Shown one piece after another: positions 24,727-33,461 of a stretch of 64,000 nucleotides of DNA. Position numbers and translations under genes: made by a program. The notes beneath the pieces are model-generated. The model had not been told where the DNA came from. It searched no databases and was given only the letters and a program-made list of their open reading frames with translations. Every line of letters starts with the position of its first letter. Positions within the stretch are counted from its first letter, which is position 1. Source of the stretch: Kribbella antibiotica (GTDB lineage: Bacteria > Actinomycetota > Actinomycetes > Propionibacteriales > Kribbellaceae); assembly GCF_004349055.1 (NCBI RefSeq), contig NZ_SMKX01000018.1, positions 25,884-89,883 of the forward strand, written 5' to 3'.

Positions 24727-25740
24727 GTGAGCAACCAAGACGATCAACTCGCACGCTTCGCTCTTGCCGGAGAGGCCCGGGACGTGGTCAAGGCTTGGGT
24801 CGACGGCGCCCAGGTCCTGTCCCTCGTGACCGCGCTCCGCGACAAGGGCTGGACGACGTACCTCACCGAACCGCGGACGCTCGAGGCGCTGACCGACTTC
24901 TCCGGTCTGCCGCCGCAGCGCGTGGCTGACCTCGTCGGCGCGCTTGAGGCGAACGGCGTCGTGACGTACGGCGACACAGTCCAGCTGACCGATGCGTTCG
25001 CAGCACTCGTGGCTGACGACGCCTACATCAGTCTGGACGATGCGCTCGACCAGGCGGAGCTGCTGACTCGCATGGTGCGGACTGCGGCCGAGGAGCCTGG
25101 TGCGCTGCCGCTGTCTGATGCGGACGCGCTGGTCACCGCGCGTGCCACCGGCGGGAAGGGCACGCCGATCACGGCGGCGCTCTACGACAAGCTCTTTCTG
25201 CCGCAGATCCCGGAGCTGGCAGAGCTGATCCACACCGATCGCTTCCTCGACGTCGGCTGCGGTGTCGCCGGTGCGACCACGACGCTGGCCGGACTGTTCC
25301 CCGACCTTCGCGGTACGGCGATCGAGCTGATCCCCACCGTGGCTGCCGAGACACAGCGCCGGATCGACGTACTGGGCGTGGGCGATCGAGTCGACCTCAA
25401 GGTGATGGATGCGCGGGACTTCGACGAGAAGGACGTGTACGGCTCGGCCTTCTGGGCGCAGCCGTTCTTCCCGGCCTCGACCCGGCAGGCCACGCTCGAG
25501 ATGATCCTGCGCGCCCTACGGCCGGGCGGAATCCTGTTCGTCCAGGAGATGGAACCACTGCCCGATGACGCTGGGCGACCGTCGTACACGCTGCGTCGGC
25601 TGGTCGCTCAGGGTTGGGGCGTGCCGTTCGGCAGGACCGCCGAGGAGCTGACCGCGGAAGCAGTGGAGGTCGGGTTCGAGCTGGTCCGGATCGCGCAGAC
25701 CGACTTCGGACGCATGGTTCTTGTCCGTAGGCCCCTCTAG
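24727..25740 (+). CDS. Two-domain SAM-dependent methyltransferase, small-molecule type
   Basis: 337 residues. The N-terminal ~140 residues look like a winged-helix/dimerisation module (TYLTEPRTLEALTDFSGLP), as in O-methyltransferases. The SAM fold begins with FLDVGCGVAGATTTLAGLFP and includes ELIPTVAAETQRRI, KVMDARDFDE and RPGGILFVQEMEP. The gene starts at GTG 24727 without a Shine-Dalgarno. It follows the ECF sigma gene by 54 bases and may be its target. Substrate unknown. Confidence 0.8.
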   Translation: MSNQDDQLARFALAGEARDVVKAWVDGAQVLSLVTALRDKGWTTYLTEPRTLEALTDFSGLPPQRVADLVGALEANGVVTYGDTVQLTDAFAALVADDAYISLDDALDQAELLTRMVRTAAEEPGALPLSDADALVTARATGGKGTPITAALYDKLFLPQIPELAELIHTDRFLDVGCGVAGATTTLAGLFPDLRGTAIELIPTVAAETQRRIDVLGVGDRVDLKVMDARDFDEKDVYGSAFWAQPFFPASTRQATLEMILRALRPGGILFVQEMEPLPDDAGRPSYTLRRLVAQGWGVPFGRTAEELTAEAVEVGFELVRIAQTDFGRMVLVRRPL

Positions 25741-25749
25741 ATTGGTGGC

Positions 25750-26607
25750 ATGGCAGGGTTCACGCACGTTCATCGTGAAGTGCACCCCGCTCTGCGCCCG
25801 TTTGTCGGCGATCTGAGCGGCTATGCGTACGACGGTGAGCCGCCGGCGCTGCATCGCGGCCTACCGTCGCAGTATCTGACGCTGGTGATCACGATGGACG
25901 AGCCGCTCGGGATCACCTGGCCGGGTGAACCCGCCGGCAAGTACGACGCCGGCGTTGGTGGGCTGCATTCGCGTGCGGTCCATGTCGGCGGGTCGCCGAG
26001 CCGATCCGGCGTTCAGATGGCGCTGACACCGGCCGGGTCGCGGGCGCTGCTCGGATTGCCGCCTGGTGAGCTGGCGTGGCGGGTGGTCGAGCTGGACGAA
26101 TTCATTGGGCCCTCGGCGCGCATGCTGGTAGAGCAGATGCGCGAGGCCGGGAGCTGGGCGGCGCGGTTCGATCTGCTGGAAGACGCGTTGCTGCGGCGAT
26201 GGGCCGCTCCCCCGGCGTGCGCCCGTACTTCGATGACGCCGCGGGCGGAAGTTGATTGGGCCTGGCGGCGGTTGCGCGAGACGCATGGTGGGCTTGGCGT
26301 GCAGGAGCTGGCGACCGAGGTCGGGTGGAGCCGGCGGCATCTCACCGATCGGTTCACCGCCGAGTTCGGGCTGGCGCCGAAGGTGGCAGGCCGGGTGCTG
26401 CGCTTCGAGCAGGCGGTCGCGCGGTTGCGCCGAGAGCCCGGAGTGCGGCTTGCGGAGCTGGCGGCCGAGCTCGGGTACGCCGATCAGGCGCATCTGACGC
26501 GGGAGTGGCAGGCGATTGCCGGATGCTCGCCGCGGCAATGGATCGCGGAAGAGCTCCCAAACGTTCAAGACCTGTCGGCCCTGGAGGTTGCACAGTCAGG
26601 GGTATGA
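25750..26607 (+). CDS. AraC-family transcriptional regulator
   Basis: 285 residues. The N-terminal ~165 residues form a sensor domain (HREVHPALRPFVGDLSGYAY). The C-terminal part has two helix-turn-helix motifs: LGVQELATEVGWSRRHLTDRF and VRLAELAAELGYADQAHLTR, followed by the family end AGCSPRQW. The -10-like TAGATT (25738-25743) includes the stop of the preceding gene and is six bases from the ATG. The stop overlaps the start of the VOC gene (ATGA). Confidence 0.9.
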   Translation: MAGFTHVHREVHPALRPFVGDLSGYAYDGEPPALHRGLPSQYLTLVITMDEPLGITWPGEPAGKYDAGVGGLHSRAVHVGGSPSRSGVQMALTPAGSRALLGLPPGELAWRVVELDEFIGPSARMLVEQMREAGSWAARFDLLEDALLRRWAAPPACARTSMTPRAEVDWAWRRLRETHGGLGVQELATEVGWSRRHLTDRFTAEFGLAPKVAGRVLRFEQAVARLRREPGVRLAELAAELGYADQAHLTREWQAIAGCSPRQWIAEELPNVQDLSALEVAQSGV

Positions 26608-27014
26608 CATCTCTGACGAAGACAGTCGGCGTCTGGCCGACCCTGGTGTATCTCGACGGCCAGGCTGCTCTGAAATTCCTGACTGATGGACTCGGCTTCC
26701 AGCTCGTCGCGTCGTACGCCGGTACGGCGGAAGGCTCGGTGGCACACTCCGAACTGCTGTGGCCGGCTGGTGGTGGCGTGATGGTGAGCTCGACCGATGC
26801 GCAGTCCGAGCCGAACGAGTTCACGTTGCTCGCCGACCAGGCCCAGTCGGTCTATCTCGTGCACGACGACCCGGACACGTTGATCGGACGAGCGATCGGG
26901 GCGGGAGCGATCGTCGTACGGGGTCTGCAGGACAGCGACTACGGATCGCGAGGGTTCACGGTGCGCGATCCGGAGGGGAATCTGTGGAGTATCGGAACGT
27001 ATGCGGGCGAGTAA
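26604..27014 (+). CDS. VOC (glyoxalase/bleomycin-resistance) superfamily protein
   Basis: 136 residues with two beta-alpha-beta-beta-beta modules: WPTLVYLDGQAALKFLTDGL and SVYLVHDDPDTLIGRAI, ending in RGFTVRDPEGNLWSIGTYAG, which carries the usual Glu near the C-terminus. The start overlaps the AraC stop, so both are made from one mRNA. The pairing of an AraC sensor with a VOC protein is common; the substrate is not predictable. Confidence 0.87.
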   Translation: MTSLTKTVGVWPTLVYLDGQAALKFLTDGLGFQLVASYAGTAEGSVAHSELLWPAGGGVMVSSTDAQSEPNEFTLLADQAQSVYLVHDDPDTLIGRAIGAGAIVVRGLQDSDYGSRGFTVRDPEGNLWSIGTYAGE

Positions 27015-27060
27015 GGGGTTTCCGGCGATTCGGGCTCGGCGAGCTGCCTAGAATCGCGGG

Positions 27061-28896
27061 GTGACAGAAACGACTGACGCTCTGCCCACCGAAGCTTTGG
27101 AAGTGTTGCGCCGTACCTTCGGGTACGACGCCTTCCGTGGCGAGCAGGGCGACATCATCGACACGGTGATCGGCGGCGGCGACGCGCTGGTGCTGATGCC
27201 GACCGGTGGCGGGAAGTCGCTGTGTTACCAGATTCCTTCCCTCGTGCGGTCGGGTGTCGGCGTCGTGATCTCACCGCTGATCGCGCTGATGCAGGACCAG
27301 GTCGACGCCTTGACCGCGCTCGGTGTCCGGGCCGGGTTCCTGAACTCGACGCAGGACTTCGAGCAGCGGCGGGAGGTCGAGCAGGCGTTCCTGTCCGGTG
27401 AGCTGGATCTGCTCTACCTCGCGCCCGAGCGGCTGCGGGTCGAGGCGACGACCCGGTTGCTCGACCAGGGCAAGATCGCGCTGTTCGCGATCGACGAGGC
27501 GCACTGTGTGTCCCAGTGGGGCCACGACTTCCGGCCCGACTACCTGATGCTGTCGGAGCTGCACGAGCGCTGGCCCGACGTGCCGCGGATCGCGCTGACC
27601 GCCACGGCGACCGAGGCGACCCATCAGGAGATCGCGACCCGGCTGAACCTGACGGATGCCAAGCACTTCGTCGCGAGCTTCGACCGGCCGAACATCCACT
27701 ACCGGATCGTGCCGAAGGACAACCCTCAGCGACAGTTGCTCGACCTGCTGCGGACCGAACATCCTGGCGACGCGGGCATCGTCTATTGCCTGTCCCGCAA
27801 CAGTGTTGAGAAGACCGCGGCCTTCCTGACCCAGAACGGGATCGAGGCCGTTCCGTACCACGCCGGTCTCGACAGCCGGGTCCGCTCGCGCAATCAATCG
27901 CGGTTCCTGCGCGAGGACGGGCTGGTCGTGGTTGCGACCATCGCGTTCGGGATGGGGATCGACAAGCCGGATGTCCGGTTCGTCGCCCATCTGGATCTGC
28001 CGAAGTCGGTCGAGGGCTACTACCAGGAGACCGGCCGCGCCGGTCGTGACGGCCTGCCGTCGACCGCCTGGCTCGCGTACGGCCTGCAGGATGTCGTCCA
28101 GCAGCGCAAGATGATCGACACCTCCGAAGGCGACCTCGCCCACCGCCGCCGCCTGAGCGCGCACCTCGACGCGATGCTCGCGCTGTGCGAGACCGTGTCC
28201 TGCCGGCGTTCCCAACTGCTCGCGTACTTCGGTCAGCACGGCGACGCCTGCGGCAACTGCGACACGTGCAACACGCCGCCGGAGTCGTGGGACGGCACGA
28301 TCCCTGCCCAGAAGCTGCTCTCGACCATCTACCGCCTGCAGCACGAGCGGAACCAGAAGTTCGGCGCCGGCCAGGTGATCGACATCCTGCTCGGCAAAGA
28401 AACCGAGAAGGTCAGACAGTTCCGCCACGAACAACTCTCCGTCTTCGGCATCGGCACCGAGCTGAAGGACACCGAGTGGCGCGGCGTCATCCGCCAGCTG
28501 CTCGCCCAACGCTTCCTCACCGTCGAAGGCGACTACGGCACCCTCGTCCTCACCGACGACAGCGCCGAGGTCCTCGGCCGCCGCCGCGAAGTGATGATGC
28601 GCCGCGAGCCCGAGCGCACCAAGTCGAAGTCCCGCTCCAGCAGCGGCAAGAAGTCCCCCGCCGCCGACCTCCCGGCCGAGCTGGTCCCGGTCTTCGAACG
28701 CCTCCGCAGCTGGCGCGCCGCCGTCGCCAAGGAACAAGGCGTCCCCGCCTACGTCATCTTCCACGACGCCACCCTCCGCCAGATCGCCATCGACCTGCCG
28801 ACCAGCCTGTCCGCCCTCGGCACCATCAGCGGCATCGGCGAAAACAAACTCGCCAAGTACGGCGACGGAGTCCTGGAGGCCCTCGCCGAGGAATAG
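27061..28896 (+). CDS. recQ: RecQ-family ATP-dependent DNA helicase
   Basis: 611 residues. Walker A is [14 protein letters not shown] (Lys52), Walker [20 protein letters not shown], motif [12 protein letters not shown]. The RecQ zinc domain has [12 protein letters not shown] and CGNCDTC, and the HRDC domain is at the C-terminus ([20 protein letters not shown]). It unwinds DNA 3' to 5' in recombination and repair. A TAGAAT box lies five bases before the GTG, indicating leaderless expression. Confidence 0.94.
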   Translation: MTETTDALPTEALEVLRRTFGYDAFRGEQGDIIDTVIGGGDALVLMPTGGGKSLCYQIPSLVRSGVGVVISPLIALMQDQVDALTALGVRAGFLNSTQDFEQRREVEQAFLSGELDLLYLAPERLRVEATTRLLDQGKIALFAIDEAHCVSQWGHDFRPDYLMLSELHERWPDVPRIALTATATEATHQEIATRLNLTDAKHFVASFDRPNIHYRIVPKDNPQRQLLDLLRTEHPGDAGIVYCLSRNSVEKTAAFLTQNGIEAVPYHAGLDSRVRSRNQSRFLREDGLVVVATIAFGMGIDKPDVRFVAHLDLPKSVEGYYQETGRAGRDGLPSTAWLAYGLQDVVQQRKMIDTSEGDLAHRRRLSAHLDAMLALCETVSCRRSQLLAYFGQHGDACGNCDTCNTPPESWDGTIPAQKLLSTIYRLQHERNQKFGAGQVIDILLGKETEKVRQFRHEQLSVFGIGTELKDTEWRGVIRQLLAQRFLTVEGDYGTLVLTDDSAEVLGRRREVMMRREPERTKSKSRSSSGKKSPAADLPAELVPVFERLRSWRAAVAKEQGVPAYVIFHDATLRQIAIDLPTSLSALGTISGIGENKLAKYGDGVLEALAEE

Positions 28897-28935
28897 GTGT
28901 CGATTCGGCGTGCTCCCCGCCGCCACCCACATCCG

Positions 28936-29823
28936 CTACCGGGTCCTCAGGTGAGGGGTCCAATCGATGGTGTCCGCGAGGGCGGCGAAGTCCTGGATCG
29001 CGCGGGAACGCCGAGACGCGAGCCAGGCCAGGCAAACCTTGTTGGGGCCGATGTCGTTCACCGGTACGGCGCTCACGTCCGGCCGCTGGTAGTAGGCCGC
29101 GACCGAGACCGGCAGGATCGAGATGCCGCGACCACTCGCGACGTGTTCGAGCTTTTCCTCCACGCTGTTCGCCGCGGGCACCGGCCGGGGCCGGCCGGAC
29201 CGTAGTTCGAGCGCGATGTCGCGCCACTCCGGCACCTGGTCGGGGTGCTGCAGCAGGTGCTCGTCGGCGAGATCAGCGATATCGAGCGAGGTCTTGTCCG
29301 CAAGCCGGTGATCGGCGGGCAGCACGGCCACCCGTGGTTCGTCGAACAGGGGCCGGACGCTCAGCCCACGCTGCTCGATCGGCAGCCGGACCACGCTCAC
29401 GTCGGCACGGCCGTCGTACAGGACCTGGATCTGATCGACCCAGGTCGTCCGGAGCACCTCGACCTCGGTTTCGGGCCGGAGCGCCTCGAACGCCCGCACG
29501 GCCGGGGTCACGGTCAGGCCCGGCATGAAGCCGATCGTGAAGGTCTTGGGGCCGCGGGCCGTCTGCGCGACACGGCGACGGAGGGCCTCGGCTGAGCTGA
29601 GCAGCGGCCTCGCGTCGTCGAGGAGTTGGCGGCCGGCTGGAGTGAGCTCGGTTGAGCGTTTGGTGCGGGCGAACAGTTGGGCGCCGAGCTCATGCTCGAG
29701 AGCCCGGATCTGCCGCGACAGCACGGGCTGCGCGATATGCAGACGCTCGGCCGCGCGCCCGAAATGCAGCTCCTCGGCGACCGCGACGAAGTACCGCAGC
29801 TTGCGGAGATCCACGTCCGTCAT
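28936..29823 (-). CDS. LysR-family transcriptional regulator
   Basis: 295 residues. Helix-turn-helix: LHFGRAAERLHIAQPVLSRQIRALE, followed by a periplasmic-binding-type effector domain (KTFTIGFMPGLTVTPAV). It is divergent from an SDR gene, the usual layout for regulator and target. The ATG at 29823 lies inside an ATACC-N5-GGTAT dyad; a GTG three codons later (29814) is an alternative start that would begin VDLRKLRYF, as many family members do. Confidence 0.9.
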   Translation of the reverse strand: MTDVDLRKLRYFVAVAEELHFGRAAERLHIAQPVLSRQIRALEHELGAQLFARTKRSTELTPAGRQLLDDARPLLSSAEALRRRVAQTARGPKTFTIGFMPGLTVTPAVRAFEALRPETEVEVLRTTWVDQIQVLYDGRADVSVVRLPIEQRGLSVRPLFDEPRVAVLPADHRLADKTSLDIADLADEHLLQHPDQVPEWRDIALELRSGRPRPVPAANSVEEKLEHVASGRGISILPVSVAAYYQRPDVSAVPVNDIGPNKVCLAWLASRRSRAIQDFAALADTIDWTPHLRTR

Positions 29824-29836
29824 ACCTTCAGGGTAT
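29822..29836. promoter_or_regulatory. T-N11-A dyad, LysR-type operator
   Basis: ATACC-N5-GGTAT contains the LysR-box form T-N11-A (T 29823, A 29835). It overlaps the first codon of the LysR gene and lies 83 bases before the SDR start, so it fits the autorepression half of a divergent control region. Confidence 0.55.
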
Positions 29837-29918
29837 TACAGACGCCCGAACAGGTCTTGGACCGCGACCACCCCGCGGGCGCATCGTGGCAGGGAACCCC
29901 AACCACGAAAGGCTCATC

Positions 29919-30620
29919 ATGACTTTGCAGGACCAGCGCGTCGTCCTCCTCGGCGGTACGTCGGGCATCGGGCTGGCCACCGCCCGCCTCGCCGCCGACC
30001 ACGGCGCCACCGTGATCGTTGCCTCCAGCAACCCTTCGTCGGTCAAGAGAGCACTGGCCGAGCTGCCGGCGACCGCCTCCGGTACGGCGGTCGACCTGAC
30101 CGATCCGGCAGCCGTCACCGACTTCTTCGCCGGGCTCGACCCGTTCGACCACCTCGTCTACACCGCCGGTGAAGCCCTGAGCCTGCTCGAGGTCCGCTCG
30201 CTGGACCTCGCCCGCGCCCGGCAAGCCTTCGAACTCCGGTACTTCGGCGCCCTGCAAGCCGTTCACGCAAGTGTCAGCAAGATCCGCCCGGGCGGATCCA
30301 TCGTCCTCACCAGCGGTACAGCGGCCGATCGCCCCGCCGCGGGCTGGTCGGTCGCGGCCAGCATCTGCGGTGCCGCCGACTCACTCGTTCGCTCTCTCGC
30401 CGTCGAATTGGCGCCGCTGCGCGTGAACGCAGTCAAGCCTGGCATCGTCCGCACGCCCTTGTGGCCCGACGGATTCGACTACGACGCCGCCGCCGAATCC
30501 GTCCCGGTCGGCCGGATCGGCGAGCCCGAGGACATCGCCGAGGCCTACGTCTTCCTGATGAACCAGCACTACGCCACCGGCTCCATCGTCACTGTCGGCG
30601 GCGGCAACGTGCTCGTCTAG
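29919..30620 (+). CDS. Short-chain dehydrogenase/reductase (SDR)
   Basis: 233-residue Rossmann oxidoreductase. The NAD(P) motif is VVLLGGTSGIGLA (about residues 8-20). VYTAGE replaces the usual NAG-type motif. The region of the catalytic Tyr-Lys reads WSVAASICGAADSLVR: the expected YxxxK is not seen, so the active site is altered as in some atypical short SDRs. The end is GSIVTVGGGNVLV. GAAAGG precedes the ATG. Likely controlled by the divergent LysR. Confidence 0.87.
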   Translation: MTLQDQRVVLLGGTSGIGLATARLAADHGATVIVASSNPSSVKRALAELPATASGTAVDLTDPAAVTDFFAGLDPFDHLVYTAGEALSLLEVRSLDLARARQAFELRYFGALQAVHASVSKIRPGGSIVLTSGTAADRPAAGWSVAASICGAADSLVRSLAVELAPLRVNAVKPGIVRTPLWPDGFDYDAAAESVPVGRIGEPEDIAEAYVFLMNQHYATGSIVTVGGGNVLV

Positions 30621-30976
30621 TCCTGTACGACGTACAACGTGTTGCCGTCGAGGTCGCGGAAGCTGAACATCGGCGGCACCCCGGGCCAGGACAGCAGCTC
30701 GCTCGTGCTCACCTGCTCGTCGACCAGGTGCTGATGAGCGACCGCGGCATCCGGCGTACCGAGACGGATGCCTGTATCGACAGACCCAGCCCCAGGCGTG
30801 AGCGCAAGATTCGCCCCGCCATCGGGAGCCGCGACGACGATCCAGCGGCCGCCGAGCTGCGGCAGGGGTGCATCCACCACCAGCGTGAAGCCGAGGGTCT
30901 TGGTGTAGAACTCCAGCGCCCGGTCCTGGTCGGTGACGGGGATGCCGACGGTGTGCGCGCTCGTGAAGTGGTTCAT
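30617..30976 (-). CDS. VOC superfamily protein (glyoxalase-like)
   Basis: 119 residues: HTVGIPVTDQDRALEFYTKTLGF at the start and FSFRDLDGNTLYVVQD at the end, one complete two-module VOC chain. AGGAG lies five bases before the ATG. Its stop overlaps the convergent SDR stop by four bases, so no terminator fits between them. Confidence 0.88.
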   Translation of the reverse strand: MNHFTSAHTVGIPVTDQDRALEFYTKTLGFTLVVDAPLPQLGGRWIVVAAPDGGANLALTPGAGSVDTGIRLGTPDAAVAHQHLVDEQVSTSELLSWPGVPPMFSFRDLDGNTLYVVQD

Positions 30977-31055
30977 GGTCTCTCCTGTGGGGTGAAAGGT
31001 GCTGTCACCACAGAGGTAGAAGCCGGCCGGGAGATTTCGACATCATGCCCACAAG

Positions 31056-31091
31056 AAAACCCCGGACGACCGCAGGTGCGGCCGTCCGGGG
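31056..31091 (-). terminator. Rho-independent terminator with T-tract
   Basis: Minus-strand arms CCCCGGACG and CGTCCGGGG (31083-31091 and 31060-31068), with an inner CCGCA/TGCGG stem, are followed by TTTT. It lies 14 bases after the stop of the 31105-32751 gene. Classical form, unusual in this GC-rich window. Confidence 0.85.
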
Positions 31092-31104
31092 CTTGCAGTC
31101 AGTG

Positions 31105-32751
31105 TTACTTGGCGACGACGCGGAGCGTGAACTCGCTCTCGAAGTTGCCGGTGTTGCGGGCTGCGACGCCCGCGGAGCGGAGCGCCTTGACGTCGGCGTT
31201 GGACTTCTCACCCAGCGACTCCATGACGCCGTTCACTGCGTCGAAGTCGACGTACGCGAGCATCGTGGCGCCCTGCACGTTCGGCAGTGCGGCCTTGAAG
31301 CCCTCGGACTGACCGAGGTTGCCGCCCTGCAGGACCTTGCCGGCGTACTCCTTGTCGGTGGCAACGACGAGGGTGTCCCCGTCCTTGGCCGTCTGAAGCT
31401 GCACCGGAACCGGCGACTGCTTGAGCAGCGTGGTCACCTTCGCGAGCACGGCCTCGGCCTTGGCCGGGTCGGTCTCGAGCCGGGCGGCGATCTTCGGGCC
31501 CGCCGAGGCGTCCTTGTCGGCGACAACCGACAGGTTCTTGCCGAACAGCGCCTTCAGATCATCCGGCAGCTTCAGGCCGCTGCTCTCGGCGAACGTCTGC
31601 ACGAGGTCGTTGATCTCAGGGGTCTGCTGCAAGGTCTTCCAGACCTGGTCGATCGACGAGTCGACACCGGAGACACTGATCGCCGCGGCCGTCGTATCCG
31701 GCAGCTTGGTGAACAGCTCGCTCGCGTCGGACGCCTTGGCGACAAGCTCGGTGTCGGTCTTGGTGATGCCCTTGAGCTCGACGTACTGCGCGTCGAAACG
31801 GAGCGCGGCGGCCATCGTGCCGCTACCCACCGGGTTCACCTTGGCCGGACCGATTTCGCCGGCCAGCTTGGCGATCCCGCTCAGGTCCGCCCACAGCGTG
31901 GCGAAGCCAGGCTCGCCGAGCTTCTCCAGGTCGGCCTGGTACTTGGCGTTGTCGGCCAGCGAACCGGCCTTCGTCGCCGCCACCGCGGCGTCGACCTCGG
32001 CCTGGGTCTCACTGACCAGCAGGTAGCCGTCGGTGAAGGCACGGCCGAGCTTCTCGCCCGGCTTGCTGCCCTTGTCGAGCGTCGCGATGGCCGCCTTCTC
32101 GTCGGTGGCCTCCACCGCGAAGACGACGGTCGGCTCCTTCTTGGCCTCGGCCTTCGGGAGCACCGCGACGCCGATCCGGTCGCCCATCCACGGCTTGACG
32201 TCCTTGTCGTAGTCGACGTCCTTCAGGTCGCCACTCTTGTCCTCGGACTTCACTGCCTCGAAGAGCTTCTGGCGCAGGTCGTCCTTGTCGCCGGTCAGCT
32301 TGAGCTTGTCCTTGGCGGACGGGAACTTCATCAGGAACCGGAGCGCGGCGAGCTTCTGGCCCGCCGACGGGTTCAGGTCCACGCGCAGGTAGCCGATCGC
32401 CGTACCGGGCAGCACAGTATCCGGCTGCTTGCCGCCGTTGAGCTTGCCGTAGGCAAAGATTCCGCCGCCGGCCACGACGACCACCATGGCCAGGGCCGCG
32501 ATGATCGGGATGAGCTTGCCGCGCTTCTTCGCCGGCGGCTCCGGCTGCCACTGGCCACCCATCTGCACCTGCTCATAGGGAGCATTCGGCGGCGGGAACT
32601 GGCCCTGCGGCTGCTGCTGATAGGGCTGCTGGCCCTGGTACGGCTGCTGGCCCTGGTACGGCGGCTGCTGCGGCGGCCCCCCGGCACCTGGGTATTGCGG
32701 ACCACCCTGACCCGGGAACTGCGGGCCGGGCGGAGTGTTCTGGTCAGACAT
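31105..32751 (-). CDS. DUF3352-type protein with Pro/Gln-rich N-terminus and single membrane anchor
   Basis: 548 residues. Residues 1-75 are Pro/Gln/Gly/Tyr-rich with YQGQQP repeats, then comes a basic stretch (PPAKKRGKL) and a single membrane helix (IIPIIAALAMVVVVAGG-like, about 78-98). The remaining ~450 residues form an exported domain with repeated patterns such as LPGTAIGYLRVDLNPSAGQK and AKVNPVGSGTMAAALRF, matching the DUF3352 family. The function is unknown. ATG 32751 follows GGGGGAAG; an in-frame upstream ATG at 32784 is less likely. Confidence 0.75.
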   Translation of the reverse strand: MSDQNTPPGPQFPGQGGPQYPGAGGPPQQPPYQGQQPYQGQQPYQQQPQGQFPPPNAPYEQVQMGGQWQPEPPAKKRGKLIPIIAALAMVVVVAGGGIFAYGKLNGGKQPDTVLPGTAIGYLRVDLNPSAGQKLAALRFLMKFPSAKDKLKLTGDKDDLRQKLFEAVKSEDKSGDLKDVDYDKDVKPWMGDRIGVAVLPKAEAKKEPTVVFAVEATDEKAAIATLDKGSKPGEKLGRAFTDGYLLVSETQAEVDAAVAATKAGSLADNAKYQADLEKLGEPGFATLWADLSGIAKLAGEIGPAKVNPVGSGTMAAALRFDAQYVELKGITKTDTELVAKASDASELFTKLPDTTAAAISVSGVDSSIDQVWKTLQQTPEINDLVQTFAESSGLKLPDDLKALFGKNLSVVADKDASAGPKIAARLETDPAKAEAVLAKVTTLLKQSPVPVQLQTAKDGDTLVVATDKEYAGKVLQGGNLGQSEGFKAALPNVQGATMLAYVDFDAVNGVMESLGEKSNADVKALRSAGVAARNTGNFESEFTLRVVAK

Positions 32752-32802
32752 CAACTTCCCCCTCGTACGGACCGATGGCCTCACCCACCGGACCAGGACA
32801 CC

Positions 32803-33456
32803 CTAGTGCACCGGGGGGTTGCCCTCTGACGCAACAGGTTCCGAACCGGTTGCAACCGGTTCGGCCCGCCAGGTCGTGGCCGCAATCACCGCAGCGGCCA
32901 GCGCAGCACCTACCAACCAGGCCGCCGCCGGCGTCCAGGTGTGCAGCTCGAGTGGCGCCGCGACCAGGTCGCCAGGCTTCGCAGCCTCCAGCCGCTCGGT
33001 CAGCGGATCGTGCCCGAGCAGCATCCCGACACCCCAGGAAACGCCGGACCCCAGGCAAGCCCCCAGTACGACGACTGCCACCGACCACGGGCCGTAGTTC
33101 CGCAACCACCAGAACAGCGCGCCACCCAGCAGGAACGCAGCTACGAACCCGATCGCGGTGAACGTGCCGTCCGGCCCGAACACCCGGGTCATCTGCTCTT
33201 CGCCCAGCGCCCCGCCCTGCTCATCCACCGTGTACTGCGCCAGCGGCGAGAACTGCTGCCAGGCCCAGCCGCCCACCACACCGGCGACCAGAAACACCAC
33301 CACAGTCACCAGAATCGCCTTGGCCCACGGCATCACCGGCTCGGGCGCCGGCGGCGTACCGAAAGGATTCATTTGCGGCTGCGCCAGCCATGGCGAAGGC
33401 TGCCCGTAGACAGGCCTCGGGGGTAGGGAGTCACTCACCTCGACAGTGTGCCGCAT
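32803..33456 (-). CDS. DUF2567-like membrane protein
   Basis: 217 residues with four predicted membrane helices (around VTVVVFLVAGVVGGWAW, AIGFVAAFLLGGALFWW, VAVVVLGACLGSGVSWG and AAAWLVGAALAAAVIAA) and a Pro-rich cytoplasmic N-terminus. It resembles DUF2567 proteins of Actinobacteria, of unknown role. It starts five bases after the dnaE stop and is followed 18 bases later by the ORF frame of the DUF3352 gene, so it may belong to either transcript. A GTG six codons in (33438) is an alternative start. Confidence 0.65.
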   Translation of the reverse strand: MRHTVEVSDSLPPRPVYGQPSPWLAQPQMNPFGTPPAPEPVMPWAKAILVTVVVFLVAGVVGGWAWQQFSPLAQYTVDEQGGALGEEQMTRVFGPDGTFTAIGFVAAFLLGGALFWWLRNYGPWSVAVVVLGACLGSGVSWGVGMLLGHDPLTERLEAAKPGDLVAAPLELHTWTPAAAWLVGAALAAAVIAATTWRAEPVATGSEPVASEGNPPVH

Positions 33457-33461
33457 AACCC

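Noticed and set aside
31045..32829. 594-residue plus-strand ORF
   Set aside because: Antisense shadow of the DUF3352 gene; Leu/Arg/Gly-rich with no domain, as expected from the high third-position GC of the real gene.
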